Of a stretch of 50,247 nt of DNA, positions 32,159 to 40,313 are shown piece after piece. The position numbers were made by a program, and so were the translations under genes. The stretch's first letter is position 1; the number at the start of each line of letters is the position of its first letter. The stretch spans positions 1 to 50,247 of the forward strand of contig JAFNFQ010000018.1 of assembly GCA_017885655.1 (NCBI GenBank), read 5' to 3'. The notes beneath the pieces are model-generated. The model made no database searches and was not told the origin of the DNA. It saw only the letters and a list, made by a program, of their open reading frames with translations. Source of the DNA: Methanobacteriota archaeon. GTDB lineage: Archaea > Thermoplasmatota > Thermoplasmata > RBG-16-68-12 > JAFNFQ01.

Positions 32159-34441
32159 TCAGTGGCGGGTGGGCATGTAGCCGGGACCGCTCCTCCGAGA
32201 GATTTCCTTTAAATGTGGGTTTTCTGCGGGAGTGGGGTCAGATGGCGGCGGATCGCTCCTGCATATCTCCAGCAGCCTGTCTTCGGTGTAACCGAGCGGC
32301 AGGAGCAGCGTCTCGCCAGCGCGGCACAGCAGCTTGAGGTACTCGTTCACGTCTGGCTTCTCGTCTCCCTGGATGAAATCGGCGACTTTCACCTTCTTCT
32401 CGGAGTTCTTGCTCTGCCCGTCGGTGATCACGAACCTGATGTACTCCCCAGGTTCGATCGGGTATCCCCGGCTCTTCATCTGCTTCAACGCCGCCACCGA
32501 GCTGGTCATCACGGTGTACTCGTCGAGCTGGCGTGTCACCGCCTTCGTGAGGACGAGGTCCTGCAGGGGCACCTTCCCGTCCTTGAGACGCTGAGCGAAC
32601 GTCTGGAGCACCGCGACCGCCCTCGGCAGCCTCTCGACGAACTCCTTCACGTTGTTCGCATGGCTCAGCTCGTCCAGCATCGCCTTCTGCGCCTCGTTCA
32701 CGAAGGGAGAGGTGTCGTGCTTCCTGAGCTCGATGCCCCGGAGCTTCATCTCGCCGTTCTGGAAGAGGCCGTAGTAGCGGTTCAGGGCGCCGACGCCGGT
32801 GGTCTTGCAGGGCAGGAACACGACCCACTTGTAGACGCCCTCCAGGTCTATCGGGATGCCGATGGCGCCGTTAATGTGCTCGACGAGCTTGTCGATGCCG
32901 CTCGCGTTCGCCTTTGGACGGAGCCAGAGAGAGTCGACTATGCCGTGCACGACCTCGTAACCGTGCTGCTCGGCAATCTCCATGCTGCGGACGAGGAGGT
33001 CACGCGCGTGAGCGTTGATCGACTCGTGACACTCGATTCGGCCGAAACGCGCGTTTCTAAAACCTTGAAATCCAAATGATGTGACTAAAGTCCATTTGAG
33101 AATCGTGTCTCGTTCCCTGTAGATCTCCTGCTTCGGACCGGGCTCCTTCTTCAGTTTCTTGTAATACCTCTTCCGGTCGATCAAAGGCCTGAGCACGCGC
33201 GGCACCAGGCCCAACCTCTTCACGCAGCTGTGATAGCCCAGTCCCGGCACAGGCTGCCCCCCGCCATCCGCGCAACACCCGCAATTGAGCGTCTCCATGG
33301 AGAGGTTGAACTTCACCATGATGTTCGGATACAGGGAGGCGTAGTCCAGCTCCACGATGTTCTCGTGGACGCCTACCTCCGGTTCCAGGATGAAACCGCC
33401 ACGGTCCGCGCGGATCAGCTGCTCGGCGTCCTTGAAGAACTCCGGCAGGTTCTTCTTCCACATCACCAGGACCCCGTCCCTGGTCGCCCTGTTAATCTGC
33501 ATCGCGGTGAAGGCCGTGCCCGGGGTGAGCCTCGCCTGCTCCTGAGGAACTATGGTGGAGAGGCGGGAGAGCTCTCCGAGACCCGCCATCTCGCTCTCCC
33601 TGTACGCGAAGTGACCTCGGTCGATGTGCAGCCTGCCCTTGAGCAGGTACTGACCTGGCTTGTAGACAATCCGACCATAGGTAAAGTAGCTCCTGCCCTT
33701 CTTCTCGCCAAGCTTCTGAGGTTCCCGCCCGAGCTGCAGTCCGATGCCAAGCGCCTCGGACTTCTTCGCGAGGTAGGGCATCAGGAAGCTGTCCCCGCCG
33801 TCGGTCAGTATGACGTCCGGGTCGAGGTCGCGCAGGGCGGCGTTCAGCTTCTCGAGGATCTCCCCCTCGCTCCCGCCGATGTCGATCTCGCAGAGGCGGG
33901 CGCCGAGTAGCTTGTCCTGCAGGCGGGGGATGCCCATCGGGGCGTCCACCGCGATGTCGAGCAGGGCAGCCCGGAGCGGCGGCAGCCTGTACTCGAGGGC
34001 GAACTGCTCCTCCTGCATCCGCCAGACACCGTGAGAGTAATCGACCAGGCCGAGCGGGAAGATGTCGTGATGCAGGAAGTACCTCTGCGAGAAGCGCATG
34101 TCGATGTTGTAGAGGCGGTGGTCGTAGTAGCCGCCGTTGCTGTCGATCGTCTTCGCGAGGTCGTTCAGGTCGCGGTAGTGGCGGGGGAATATCTCGAGCA
34201 CGGGCGAGGGTTCCTCGTCTCCGAGGTTGAGGCGGCGTCTCGTCTCTCGCACCTCGCCGATCTCGTCGAGTATCTCGAGGCGTTGGCGGTAGGACCGGAG
34301 TTCGCTTGGCGGCGCGCTCATGAAGAACGAGGGGCGGAAGCGGGAGTCCTCGATTCGCCGCGCGCCATGCTCGGTCCAGAGCCAGACGACGATCGAATCG
34401 CTGTCGTAGTTCGGATAGGAGTCGATTATCCAACCTTGCAT
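32159..34441 (-). CDS. Archaeal family B DNA polymerase of the PolB2 type, degenerate active sites
   Basis: A 760-residue family B polymerase homologue. Motif A is intact in LDYASLYPNIMVKFNL (Asp near residue 366). Motif B reads ILKWTLVTSFGFQG in place of K-x3-NS-x-YG. Motif C reads VVHGIVDSLWLRP (near residue 498) in place of YGDTDS, so one of the two catalytic Asp positions is Ile. The exonuclease sites are also eroded: LLDIAVDAPMG replaces the D-x-E of Exo I and VILTDGGDSFLMPYL occupies the Exo II position. This pattern fits the PolB2 branch, whose members are thought to be inactive or to act in lesion bypass. It is followed in the locus by a small conserved archaeal gene on the same strand. 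A non-replicative role in repair is the best guess. Confidence 0.87.
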   Translation of the reverse strand: MQGWIIDSYPNYDSDSIVVWLWTEHGARRIEDSRFRPSFFMSAPPSELRSYRQRLEILDEIGEVRETRRRLNLGDEEPSPVLEIFPRHYRDLNDLAKTIDSNGGYYDHRLYNIDMRFSQRYFLHHDIFPLGLVDYSHGVWRMQEEQFALEYRLPPLRAALLDIAVDAPMGIPRLQDKLLGARLCEIDIGGSEGEILEKLNAALRDLDPDVILTDGGDSFLMPYLAKKSEALGIGLQLGREPQKLGEKKGRSYFTYGRIVYKPGQYLLKGRLHIDRGHFAYRESEMAGLGELSRLSTIVPQEQARLTPGTAFTAMQINRATRDGVLVMWKKNLPEFFKDAEQLIRADRGGFILEPEVGVHENIVELDYASLYPNIMVKFNLSMETLNCGCCADGGGQPVPGLGYHSCVKRLGLVPRVLRPLIDRKRYYKKLKKEPGPKQEIYRERDTILKWTLVTSFGFQGFRNARFGRIECHESINAHARDLLVRSMEIAEQHGYEVVHGIVDSLWLRPKANASGIDKLVEHINGAIGIPIDLEGVYKWVVFLPCKTTGVGALNRYYGLFQNGEMKLRGIELRKHDTSPFVNEAQKAMLDELSHANNVKEFVERLPRAVAVLQTFAQRLKDGKVPLQDLVLTKAVTRQLDEYTVMTSSVAALKQMKSRGYPIEPGEYIRFVITDGQSKNSEKKVKVADFIQGDEKPDVNEYLKLLCRAGETLLLPLGYTEDRLLEICRSDPPPSDPTPAENPHLKEISRRSGPGYMPTRH

Positions 34442-34519
34442 GAATCCCCCGGCCAGCTGCGAGAAGAGGAGCGACTCTGCGGGTCTTAGAGTGACGCGGC
34501 AGGGAGGGCTGTGAAAGTG

Positions 34520-34789
34520 TCAAGGCGTCTTGATGACATCAATCGACTCTCTCTCCTGCTTCTTGATCTCCTCGATTTCCCTTTGCAGCTCTAGGAGAAT
34601 CGATAGCATCGCAAGTTCGACCGGGTCCAGGTGCGCGCAGAAGCTGGCGGCTGATGAGTGCGTCCTCGCCTTCTCCAGCATGCGGTCGAACAGCTCCCTG
34701 TCCTTCTCTCGCAGCGCGCGGCGGTAATCCGTCCAGCGATCCAGTATCGACTCGAGGTGCAGGCGGTATGTAGGAACTGTGCGGCCCAT
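34520..34789 (-). CDS. Small conserved archaeal protein (MGRTVPTYR family)
   Basis: An 89-residue protein with the opening MGRTVPTYRLHLESILDRW, a form I recognise from small uncharacterised archaeal proteins. It is highly charged and helical (YRRALREKDRELFDRMLEKA), with a C-terminal heptad-like helix (LQREIEEIKKQERE). The ATG at 34789 has AGGTG 6 bases before it; the open frame reaches 34930 but the extra part is not family-like. It lies 78 bases upstream of the PolB2 gene on the same strand and could be co-transcribed. Its role is unknown; a link to the polymerase is suggested by position only. Confidence 0.78.
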   Translation of the reverse strand: MGRTVPTYRLHLESILDRWTDYRRALREKDRELFDRMLEKARTHSSAASFCAHLDPVELAMLSILLELQREIEEIKKQERESIDVIKTP

Positions 34790-34926
34790 GATGACACCTA
34801 GGGAACAATCACGCTGCGAGGGCTGAAGGGTTTTGGGGGGAGACGGGAGTAAAAGTGAAGAAGGAAGGCAACGAATGTTCCTCAGATAGAGAATCCGCCT
34901 AGAATCCGCTCTCACCGTGGCGAGAA

Positions 34927-35793
34927 TCACGGCCTACTTTCCTCAAGAAAAGAATCCACAATCCCGTAGAACTCATCAGGCTTCTCCAGCATTGGTAAGT
35001 GACCACAGTCCTCGATGTAGCTGGAGGCGATCCTCGGCATCAGGGAGCCGATCTCTCCGTCCATGCCCCGGTCCACGAGAAAGTCATCCGCTCCATACAC
35101 CATGATGGCGGGAACCTTCAACCCCCTCAACCCGCTCCAGTCTGTCGGCCTCGACATCATTTCACCGCACAGCGAGGCGGCTCGAACGTCAGCTTTCCTC
35201 GCCTCCTCCAAGATGATGCGACCCTCCGGCCCGCCGACTCCGAACATGCCCGTGATCGTCATCTGTCCGAGGCTTCTCGAAGTGTCAGCGAGGCGCATGA
35301 ACATCCTCATGACAGGTTCGGCCGACCATGGCGGTGGCGTCCTTGTTATTCCCGCCAAGGCCGCGTCAACTAAACCCAATGCCCAGAACCTCTGAGGCGC
35401 GGAGATGGCGGTGAACGCCGCCACTGCTCCACCCATAGAATGGCCCACGATTGCCGCCTTCTTGACGCCGACCGCATCCAGGAATCCTTTCACGAACTTC
35501 GAATAACCGTAGAGCGTGTACCCTTCGGCGGGCTTTTCGGAATCGCCGAAGCCGTAGAGATCCAACGCCCAGATTCGGAACTCTGGAATTCTCTGGTTCG
35601 CTTCGTGCCAGTACCTCTTCGAAGCCATCCACCCATGGATGAGAAGAACATCAGGACCTTCGCCCTTGACCTCGTAGGCCGCCCTCAGCCCGTTCACCAA
35701 GACATTTTTCACGCCGGTGGTATCGCCTGGCGGGAATAAACCTCTGCTTCTATTCCTCTTTTCAATGCGATAGTTCGATTCAAAATCGGACAT
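34927..35793 (-). CDS. Alpha/beta hydrolase
   Basis: A 288-residue alpha/beta-hydrolase. The oxyanion motif is LLIHGWMASKRYW, the nucleophile elbow is VGHSMGGAVAA (Ser near residue 115), the acid is in YGADDFLVDRG, and the catalytic His is in DCGHLPMLEKPDEF. It looks like an esterase, lipase or haloalkane-dehalogenase-like enzyme; the substrate cannot be inferred. GTG at 35799 and ATG at 35793 are both possible starts and lie inside a TGTGCACA palindrome. It is divergent from the secreted fibronectin-III protein gene across 53 bases. Confidence 0.88.
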   Translation of the reverse strand: MSDFESNYRIEKRNRSRGLFPPGDTTGVKNVLVNGLRAAYEVKGEGPDVLLIHGWMASKRYWHEANQRIPEFRIWALDLYGFGDSEKPAEGYTLYGYSKFVKGFLDAVGVKKAAIVGHSMGGAVAAFTAISAPQRFWALGLVDAALAGITRTPPPWSAEPVMRMFMRLADTSRSLGQMTITGMFGVGGPEGRIILEEARKADVRAASLCGEMMSRPTDWSGLRGLKVPAIMVYGADDFLVDRGMDGEIGSLMPRIASSYIEDCGHLPMLEKPDEFYGIVDSFLEESRP

Positions 35794-35801
35794 GTGCACA
35801 A
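35789..35801. promoter_or_regulatory. Candidate operator GGACATGTGCACA (palindromic core)
   Basis: The 13 bases are identical to those at 38789-38801 next to the start of the HTH-NTPase-TPR regulator. The core TGTGCACA is a perfect palindrome. Here it overlaps the start codons of the alpha/beta hydrolase gene and sits next to a TTCAATTTC stretch that could be the box of the divergent pair. The 8-mer also occurs once inside the nep1 gene (around 41595), so it is not unique. Confidence 0.3.
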
Positions 35802-35846
35802 TGCATTCAATTTCAGTTCAGCCCAGAAGAACCGTTCAGGTCCAAT

Positions 35847-36203
35847 ATGAACCTGAAAGTGCCCTTAGGGCTGCTACTGTGCGTGCTTGTAGGAGGAACG
35901 CCATTCGCCGCAGGGAGCAATGGACATGGAGAACCCAAATCGGTCACGGCATCCTGCGCTCTCACTTCCGCGGACGTCTCCTGGGAGGCTCCAGGAGAAG
36001 GGAGTCCCGTAGGCTACGATGTCTACAAGAAGGCGGCAGGGGAAACGTATTACGTGAAGGCGAACACCGCGCTGGTGACGGCCACGTGGTACGTCGTCGG
36101 TCAACTGTCGTCTGGGATCGCTTACGGGTTCAGGGTGACCGCGGTCTATGATGATGGCAACTCGTCCGCGATGTCAGCACCGGCCTTCTGCACGACCGGC
36201 TAG
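35847..36203 (+). CDS. Small secreted fibronectin type III domain protein
   Basis: A 118-residue exported protein. Residues 1-22 form a signal peptide (MNLKVPLGLLLCVLVGGTPF). The rest is one fibronectin type III fold: VTASCALTSADVSWEAP, VGYDVYKKAAGETYYVKA, LSSGIAYGFRVTAVYDDGN, SAMSAPAFC. The Trp, Tyr and Leu landmarks of FnIII are in place, and two cysteines may bridge the ends. Such single-domain proteins bind other surface proteins or glycans. Its stop codon overlaps the stop of the convergent regulator gene within a CTAG. Confidence 0.82.
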   Translation: MNLKVPLGLLLCVLVGGTPFAAGSNGHGEPKSVTASCALTSADVSWEAPGEGSPVGYDVYKKAAGETYYVKANTALVTATWYVVGQLSSGIAYGFRVTAVYDDGNSSAMSAPAFCTTG

Positions 36204-38782
36204 GAGAGCTTGGCGAGCTTCGCGGCAAGATTCTCTTCCATCTCTCTGAACCCCGCCTTCCTGGCCTCATCCAGAGCCGTGACCAGGAGTTGGCGGGCCC
36301 TCTCCATTTTCCCCGCTGTCGAACAGGCAAGGGCCTGATATTCGAACACTATCGCGCGGGAAGCCGGCTCCGCTACGTGGCGGAGCAATGCGTCAGACCG
36401 CCTCATGTGAGACTCTCCGAGATCCTCAAGGCCGAGGGTCCACGTCTCCTTCGCGAGAATCGCCGCACATCGCGATGCCCACGCGTAGTTCTCGCGGGCT
36501 TCGTTCAGCTCCAGGGCTTCCTCGAGCAAAGGCAACAGCTCTTTCTGTCTACCCAAGTCAGACATGACGCTGGACAGGTTGTAGAGGCATGAAGCCATGA
36601 CCACGGTGGCGCCAGTCGCGCGTGCCTCTGAAGTCGCCTTGATCAGGTACCGCTCGGCCTCTTCGTACTGCTTCAGCTCGTAGAGGTTGCCCCCCAAGCC
36701 CGTGCAGACCTTTGCAATGTCGAGCCTGCGACCCTCCCGCTCCAGCAGGCGGAGCGCTTCCTTCTCTTCCTCGACCGCCCCGACGAAGTCCTTCTGAAGG
36801 GACCGCACGCGCCCGATTCCGTACACGCACAGCCCTTCCCATCGCCTGTCTCCGACATCGAACGCGATTGCCCGGCCCTTCTCGAAAGCGTCCCTCGCTC
36901 TGTCGAGCTGCCCCGTATCCTCGTAGACACCGCCAATCCAGTAGTAGGTTTCCGCGAGGAGGCGCAGGGCCCCGAGACCTTCAAGACGCCGTCTGGCCTT
37001 GAGTAGGAGGGGCAGGGCGAGCCGGGAACCTCGCTCCAGCTCCGCCTTCCCCTGACCGAGGAGCGCTTCCGCCACGGTCTGGCGGTCTCCTCCTCTCTGG
37101 GAATTGCCATATGCTCTCGCTGCCTGGGCGAAACGCCCCAGCGCGAACAGCGCGTGGCCCTTTGCCAGCCACAGGCGTGACTCAGCCCGTCTGCTTCCTC
37201 GCAGGCGGATGAGCTGGTCGAGGAGTGGGAGGAAAGACTCCGCCAGCCCTTCATCCACAATCTCCTCTCCCCTCTCTACCGCCAGATCAATCGCCTCACG
37301 TCTGGCCCCGCCCAAGAGAAGGTGGCGCAATGCTGAGATGGATTCTCGCGTGCCGGTGGATTCCGCGAGGATCTCTCCCGCCTTCCTGTGCAACTCCGCC
37401 AGTCCCTCCGGCGGCAGGTTCTCGACAACGGCTGCCTTCACGAGATCGTGGACATCTAGACGCTCATCCTCCACCTCTCTGACGAGGCACAAGCGGAGCA
37501 ACTCGTTGGAGTGAGCCCCGAGGAGGCTCCTGGGAATCGGCTCGCCGAAAACCGATGCGAAGGCGAGCGCGTCTCTGGCCTTCTGGTGCAGCTGAGGAAG
37601 GACGTCCTGCCCGAGCCAGTCGGTCGACCTGAGGCGGATCGCCCCGAGGGGCAGCCTGCCCGTTGCCGCGAGCTCGAGGGATAGCGGATGCCCGCCACAC
37701 TTCTTCAGTATGCCGGCCCGCCTGCCTTCCTCCACGCCCATGACGGCCAGGACCTCTCCGGCTTTGTCCAATGGGAGATCATCCAGCTTCTCCTCCCAGA
37801 TTAGCCCCCGGACCACGCCCTCCGCCCTGAGGAACGGAAGGTCTTTGCGCGAGATCAACAGCAGCTTCGGGCCGCTTCTCCGAGGCCCTGCCTGTGTGAG
37901 CGTTTGCAGCAGCCTCTCCACGTCCTTCTTTGCCGCATGAGCATCGTCGAGCACTACCAGCCCCTGGAATCCGGCCATGTCCCTCCGCAGGATGCCGATG
38001 GATTCATCGGAACTCGAGCCGCCGGTGCGTTGAAGACAGTTCAGAAGGGCGGGCTGGCCGACAGCGTGCAGAAGCAGGGCGATATCCCTGACGAGGTCAT
38101 TCGCCGTCGTGTCTGGCAGTATCCGCCGCCATAGAATATGGACGCGACCCTGAAACCCCATGACCCAGCGGGATGCGACAGCCGTCTTCCCGATTCCGGG
38201 GAGGCCGAGGAGGAGGAACGCGCGGCTCTGATCATCCTCGAGGAATTCATCAAGCCGGGACAGCACTTCCTCGCGACCGCGGAAGTTCGGCGCCGATATG
38301 GCCCCCCGCACATCGTAGACCTTGCCCCTGCTGATTCGCGACTGCAACTCAAGGAAAGAGGCGAGGTCGAGGCGGCCCGCCTCAACGCTGAATGACAAGT
38401 CGGAGAAGCGCGGCCGTTGCGGGAGGAGGGCTGCGACCTCATACAATCGCATCTCGCTCTCGCGGCCGGAAAAGTCTCTCACGACGACCCGCATCTCCTC
38501 AACATGCTTCCGGACCTCTCTCGCCCGGCGCGCCCCGTCGTCGGTCAGGAAATACGCTGTGACCTTCCTCGTCCTGCCTCCGGCTCGGATCTTCGCAGTC
38601 CTCACCAGTCCTTTCAGATGGAGATTCTTCATCGCGCGCGAGACGTGCTCCCGCCTGTCGCGTATCATATCCGCGATGCGATCCTGTGTCAGTTCCTCCG
38701 CCGCGGGACTGTCTTCCTCCACGTGCGCACGGTCGAGGAGGCAGAGGAGACACCTCTCCGCAGTCTTCACCCGCCGGGCCAC
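36200..38782 (-). CDS. HTH-NTPase-TPR regulator of the STAND class
   Basis: An 860-residue multidomain signalling protein. Residues 1-110 form a winged-helix DNA-binding domain (LTQDRIADMIRDRREHVSRA and a wing with RAGGRTRKVTAYFLTDDG). Residues 170-430 form a NB-ARC-like NTPase: FRGREEVLSRLDEF, Walker A LLGLPGIGKTAVASRW (near 192), Walker B GLVVLDDAHAAK (near 274), and CGGHPLSLELAATGR as the winged-helix-linked GxP motif. Residues about 480-860 are helical tetratricopeptide-like repeats. The design matches STAND switches such as MalT, in which a ligand bound by the repeats triggers oligomerisation. GTG at 38782 lies about 27 bases from a TATA-like box. A regulatory role over neighbouring genes is likely; the ligand is unknown. 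Confidence 0.87.
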   Translation of the reverse strand: MARRVKTAERCLLCLLDRAHVEEDSPAAEELTQDRIADMIRDRREHVSRAMKNLHLKGLVRTAKIRAGGRTRKVTAYFLTDDGARRAREVRKHVEEMRVVVRDFSGRESEMRLYEVAALLPQRPRFSDLSFSVEAGRLDLASFLELQSRISRGKVYDVRGAISAPNFRGREEVLSRLDEFLEDDQSRAFLLLGLPGIGKTAVASRWVMGFQGRVHILWRRILPDTTANDLVRDIALLLHAVGQPALLNCLQRTGGSSSDESIGILRRDMAGFQGLVVLDDAHAAKKDVERLLQTLTQAGPRRSGPKLLLISRKDLPFLRAEGVVRGLIWEEKLDDLPLDKAGEVLAVMGVEEGRRAGILKKCGGHPLSLELAATGRLPLGAIRLRSTDWLGQDVLPQLHQKARDALAFASVFGEPIPRSLLGAHSNELLRLCLVREVEDERLDVHDLVKAAVVENLPPEGLAELHRKAGEILAESTGTRESISALRHLLLGGARREAIDLAVERGEEIVDEGLAESFLPLLDQLIRLRGSRRAESRLWLAKGHALFALGRFAQAARAYGNSQRGGDRQTVAEALLGQGKAELERGSRLALPLLLKARRRLEGLGALRLLAETYYWIGGVYEDTGQLDRARDAFEKGRAIAFDVGDRRWEGLCVYGIGRVRSLQKDFVGAVEEEKEALRLLEREGRRLDIAKVCTGLGGNLYELKQYEEAERYLIKATSEARATGATVVMASCLYNLSSVMSDLGRQKELLPLLEEALELNEARENYAWASRCAAILAKETWTLGLEDLGESHMRRSDALLRHVAEPASRAIVFEYQALACSTAGKMERARQLLVTALDEARKAGFREMEENLAAKLAKLS

Positions 38783-38788
38783 GAAATG

Positions 38789-38813
38789 GACATGTGCACA
38801 TAGTCCTTAAATG
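38789..38813. promoter_or_regulatory. Divergent promoter: shared CTTAAA box plus GGACATGTGCACAT palindrome
   Basis: CTTAAA (38806-38811) is centred 26.5 bases from the GTG start of the minus-strand regulator and 27.5 bases from the ATG start of the plus-strand gene at 38836. Read on either strand it is a plausible archaeal box (CCTTAAATG or CATTTAAGG), and no other box lies in the 53-base spacer. Next to it, at 38792-38801, is the perfect palindrome ATGTGCACAT, between the box and the regulator start, where a repressor would block initiation. Confidence 0.45.
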
Positions 38814-38835
38814 TCGCGAGACGAACATTCGCTTC

Positions 38836-39198
38836 ATGGAGACGTCTCGAGTCCTCTCGCCGACAGAGGGATGTGAGCAGTTCTCGGGTCGCAACGATGT
38901 CCTGGAAAGATGCTGCGCCTACCTGACAAAGGAAGGCTTCACAGTGTCGCTGGTCGTCAGCGTCCCGAAAAGTCGGGGACCGCGGCCGCCCGACCTAATC
39001 GCGGCCAAAGGTCTGCGCTTCGTGAGGGTGTTCGCGCTTGCCAGCGAGGACATCGACGCCACGGAGACAAGGGACAGGATTCGCACGGCGCAGAAGGAGG
39101 GAGAGACCCTCGTCTGCGTTCCCTGGCCTCTGAAGTGGCGGGCCCTCTCGAACATCGACAGATGGGGGCTTCGCGGCGTGGCGGTCACGGGGTGGTAG
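38836..39198 (+). CDS. Small protein of unknown function, divergent from the STAND regulator
   Basis: A 120-residue soluble protein. The pattern VSVPKSRGPRPPDLIAAKGL, then RFVRVFALASEDID, then ETLVCVPWPLKWRALSNIDR has a beta-alpha-beta look with conserved-type Asp and Lys positions. This faintly recalls restriction-endonuclease-like folds, but I cannot assign it. The ATG at 38836 follows the shared CTTAAA box at leaderless spacing. The longer open frame from 38686 is not supported. A strong terminator-like hairpin follows about 40 bases after the stop, so this is a single-gene transcript. Confidence 0.68.
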   Translation: METSRVLSPTEGCEQFSGRNDVLERCCAYLTKEGFTVSLVVSVPKSRGPRPPDLIAAKGLRFVRVFALASEDIDATETRDRIRTAQKEGETLVCVPWPLKWRALSNIDRWGLRGVAVTGW

Positions 39199-39234
39199 GG
39201 AGGATTCGAATGAAAGGCCTCATTGGAGGATGTG

Positions 39235-39281
39235 CCGAGGCATGGCGGGGCGTAGAGACTCGCATGCCTTGGCCTTTTTTT
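39235..39281 (+). terminator. Hairpin with T7 tract after the small unknown gene
   Basis: CCGAGGCATG (39235-39244) pairs with CATGCCTTGG (39263-39272) over ten positions with one G-U pair; an 18-base loop lies between and CCTTTTTTT follows. This is a clear terminator-like structure on the plus strand, 37 bases after the stop at 39198. A small structured RNA is a less likely alternative. Confidence 0.65.
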
Positions 39282-39393
39282 CTGATATTTCACCACTGAG
39301 CCTCGTACTTGAACCTGACCGATAGATAGGTTCTAGCGGCAAGTCAATAAGACACAGGACGTTTTCCTGTCGCCGAGGCTGTCCTGCGGCGGT

Positions 39394-40011
39394 GTGCTCT
39401 TGCTCGATGTCCTTGCCTCGTTCGGCGTGGGAGTGCTCCTTGGTCTGTCGATAGCAGCTCCCCCGGGACCCGCCAACGCGATGATCGCCACTCACGCGGT
39501 GACGAGGAAGCGCTGGTGGGCCGGCACGCTCGTGGGCTTCGGCGCGATGACGGCTGATGCCGCGTTTCTCGTGATCACGTACCTCGTCGGCAGGGCCGTG
39601 CAGCCAGGTGAGAATATGCTGGTCGCGATCTACGGCACTGGCGCGTGCGTCATGTTCTTCTTCGCGTATAACGCGAGCAGGAAATGGAGGAAGCCTCCGA
39701 TGGACCAGCTGCAGGAGGTCCGACCGACGCACTCCTACATCTCTGGCCTCGCAATCGGCCTGACCAATCCGTATCAGATACTTTGGTGGTTGACGGCCGG
39801 ACTCGCGTTCATCCAGAGCGTCGGCCTCGCGATGGTGGCGGGTTTCTTCTGCGGCATCATCATCTGGACCGTGAGCTTTCCTTGGGCGCTCGACTACGCG
39901 AGAAGAAGAATCGAGAAGGCGTATCATGTCGTCATGCTCTTCTCGCTGGCCACCCTCGTCATCCTCGGAACCTGGCTCATCTTGCAGGTGGCGGTTCTCT
40001 TGCTGACATAA
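39394..40011 (+). CDS. LysE/RhtB family exporter
   Basis: A 205-residue membrane protein with six predicted spans, the normal size for LysE-type exporters of amino acids or related small molecules. The first span holds LGLSIAAPPGPANAMIATHA with the conserved family GPxN-like segment; later landmarks are GFGAMTADAAFLVITYLVG and ISGLAIGLTNPYQILWW. The start is a GTG. Upstream lie a TCAATAAGA box-like stretch (near 39345) and a small inverted repeat ACAGGA-CGTTT-TCCTGT at 39354-39370, which could be an operator. Substrate is unknown. Confidence 0.85.
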   Translation: MLLLDVLASFGVGVLLGLSIAAPPGPANAMIATHAVTRKRWWAGTLVGFGAMTADAAFLVITYLVGRAVQPGENMLVAIYGTGACVMFFFAYNASRKWRKPPMDQLQEVRPTHSYISGLAIGLTNPYQILWWLTAGLAFIQSVGLAMVAGFFCGIIIWTVSFPWALDYARRRIEKAYHVVMLFSLATLVILGTWLILQVAVLLLT

Positions 40012-40088
40012 TCGCGCGACCGCGAATCTCGGCGCGCTGCTACTTCCGTGTGATAGAGAGATTGGCGGGTACAATATCTAACGGCCCG

Positions 40089-40310
40089 ATGCTGGACGGA
40101 ATATCCACAGCCTACCTGAACCGCCTTTACCCCGCGCAATGGGTCCTCGCTGAGGTCTTGGATGCGGATGCGAGGAAGAGACCGACGCGGGTGCGGGTAA
40201 TTGCCCACAGCGCGAACCGGCAGGACATACACTCGGTCCTTATGCAATCGCACGGGCACCTCGTGCTCCTCTTCGTCGGGGCCCCGCGAATCGATAGCGT
40301 TGCTTTCTAG
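40089..40310 (+). CDS. Small protein resembling DUF5678-type proteins
   Basis: A 73-residue protein from the ATG at 40089. The pattern LYPAQWVLAEVLDADARK, then VRVIAHSANRQDIHSVLM, then a hydrophobic end (HLVLLFVGAP) resembles the DUF5678 layout of a W-V strand, an I/V-A-H-S strand and a short helix. These small proteins are widespread and uncharacterised. The spacer to the LysE gene is 77 bases. The longer frame from 39684 is a shadow of the exporter gene. It ends three bases before the end of the convergent RadA-like gene. Confidence 0.6.
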   Translation: MLDGISTAYLNRLYPAQWVLAEVLDADARKRPTRVRVIAHSANRQDIHSVLMQSHGHLVLLFVGAPRIDSVAF

Positions 40311-40313
40311 GGC

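Noticed and set aside
39199-39393. tRNA or small RNA gene
   Set aside because: The only fold seen is a simple hairpin with a T tract; no cloverleaf or box A/B-type features are present.
39684-40088. Long frame joined to the DUF5678-like protein
   Set aside because: The region is inside the LysE exporter gene in another frame; only the part from the ATG at 40089 looks like a protein.
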